Below are positions 63,577-64,000 of a stretch of 64,000 nucleotides of DNA, piece by piece. This stretch comes from JALYNX01 sp963724825 (GTDB lineage Bacteria > Actinomycetota > Acidimicrobiia > Spongiisociales > ZC4RG35), in contig CAVRWT010000006.1 of NCBI GenBank assembly GCA_963724825.1, positions 62,001 to 126,000 of the forward strand, written 5' to 3'. The position numbers and the translations under genes were made by a program. Within the stretch, counting starts at the first letter, position 1; every line of letters starts with the position of its first letter. A model generated the notes under the pieces. The model worked only from the letters and a program-made list of their open reading frames with translations. It was not told the DNA's origin and made no database searches.

Positions 63577-64000
63577 CGACAGAACCCGGCTCCGAGCCGT
63601 TCCTGCTTGGGGTCAACTACTGGCCGCGGCGCAAAGCGATGTACTGGTGGGGTGACTTCGACGCCGCCGAGGTGCGAGACGAGTTCGAAGTCATCGCCTC
63701 AGTGGGGATGAATGTGGTTCGCCTGTTCTTGCTTTGGGATGACTGGCAGCCGGAGCCCGACATGGTCTCGAGCGAGCGGCTCGAGGACTTCGGGACGGTG
63801 TGTGACATCGCCGCCGCCAACGGTCTCGGGCTCGATGTCACCTTCTTCACCGGTCACATGAGCGGGCCCAATTGGTCTCCCCGATGGCTGCTCGACCCCG
63901 GCGCGACTGCCCATCCATCGCCCTACGTTCGCCAGGTGGTGAGCGGGGGACGGGTAGTCGACAGCGCCTATCGGAACATGTTCCACGATCCGGTCGCTCT
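63573..64000 (+). CDS. Glycoside hydrolase (cellulase/mannanase-like), 3'-truncated by the window
   Basis: The first 142 residues, open to the end of the window, read as a (beta/alpha)8 glycosidase of the GH5/cellulase clan: FLLGVNYWPRRKAMYWW, IASVGMNVVRLFLLWDDWQP and LGLDVTFFTGHMSGPNWSPR. The NVVRLF and LDVTFF strands are typical. There is no signal peptide, so it is probably intracellular. It overlaps the kinase gene by 4 bp, suggesting coupled breakdown and phosphorylation of a glycoside product (inference). Confidence 0.75.
   Translation, partial: MTTEPGSEPFLLGVNYWPRRKAMYWWGDFDAAEVRDEFEVIASVGMNVVRLFLLWDDWQPEPDMVSSERLEDFGTVCDIAAANGLGLDVTFFTGHMSGPNWSPRWLLDPGATAHPSPYVRQVVSGGRVVDSAYRNMFHDPVA

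Noticed and set aside
1..64000. CRISPR arrays, tRNA/rRNA genes, insertion sequences or phage genes
   Set aside because: No regularly spaced repeats, no cloverleaf or rRNA-like stretches, and no transposase, integrase or capsid-like proteins were recognised by reading both strands.

Overview
The window reads as chromosomal DNA of a high-GC actinobacterium, most likely a poorly characterised Acidimicrobiia-type lineage. This is inferred from an actinobacterial-type LeuA, a luciferase-like (F420-type) oxidoreductase, lipoproteins with Thr/Ala-rich tethers after the lipobox, frequent GTG/TTG starts, and dense operons with ATGA/GTGA/TTGA stop-start overlaps. No rRNA, tRNA, phage, IS element or CRISPR array was recognised.

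Layout. 0-4 kb: MBL hydrolase, an ArsR/SRPBCC pair, a membrane protein and leuA. 4-11 kb: an orphan Dpp-type permease, then an RnfD/UnbU-like membrane protein and a CRTAC1/UnbV-like repeat protein bracketing a Gfo/Idh dehydrogenase and an M24-fold protein. 11-16.5 kb: xylose uptake (xylFHG), an SDR and class II xylose isomerase. 16.5-21 kb: CoA-binding protein, MetY, cupin, SMP-30 lactonase and an LLM oxidoreductase. 21-27 kb: a complete peptide/opine-type ABC operon whose binding protein is apparently circularly permuted. 27-30.5 kb: aldose epimerase, secreted TAP-type hydrolase, ferritin. 30.5-41.6 kb: a potassium island with kdpFABC, KdpD split into two genes at the two ends, extra receiver domains, a KdpE-like regulator and a KimA-type permease. 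41.9-44.7 kb: DrrAB-type exporter and small ORFs. 44.7-59.7 kb: an accessory catabolic region with an XRE-cupin regulator, SDR, bicupin, two amidohydrolases, a two-permease ABC importer in which one permease is fused to an amidohydrolase, an LhgO-like oxidase, an M24 enzyme and a 2-oxoacid dehydrogenase E1 pair. 59.7-64 kb: UspA, aldo/keto reductase, a DUF5060-type lipoprotein glycosidase, a shikimate-kinase-like protein and a truncated glycoside hydrolase.

How they work together. The theme is import of small organic solutes (xylose, peptides, an unknown amide- or nucleobase-like compound) by ABC systems encoded next to the first catabolic enzymes. A near-identical 18-bp motif lies upstream of three units in the 46-56 kb catabolic region, arguing for one regulon that may be controlled by the XRE-cupin protein.

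Caveat. About sixteen genes are broken by single-base (one by five-base) frame changes, and in each case both halves remain clearly homologous to one family. This many lesions in otherwise conserved genes looks like indel error in the assembly rather than pseudogenisation. I annotate these as single genes and state where the frame breaks.
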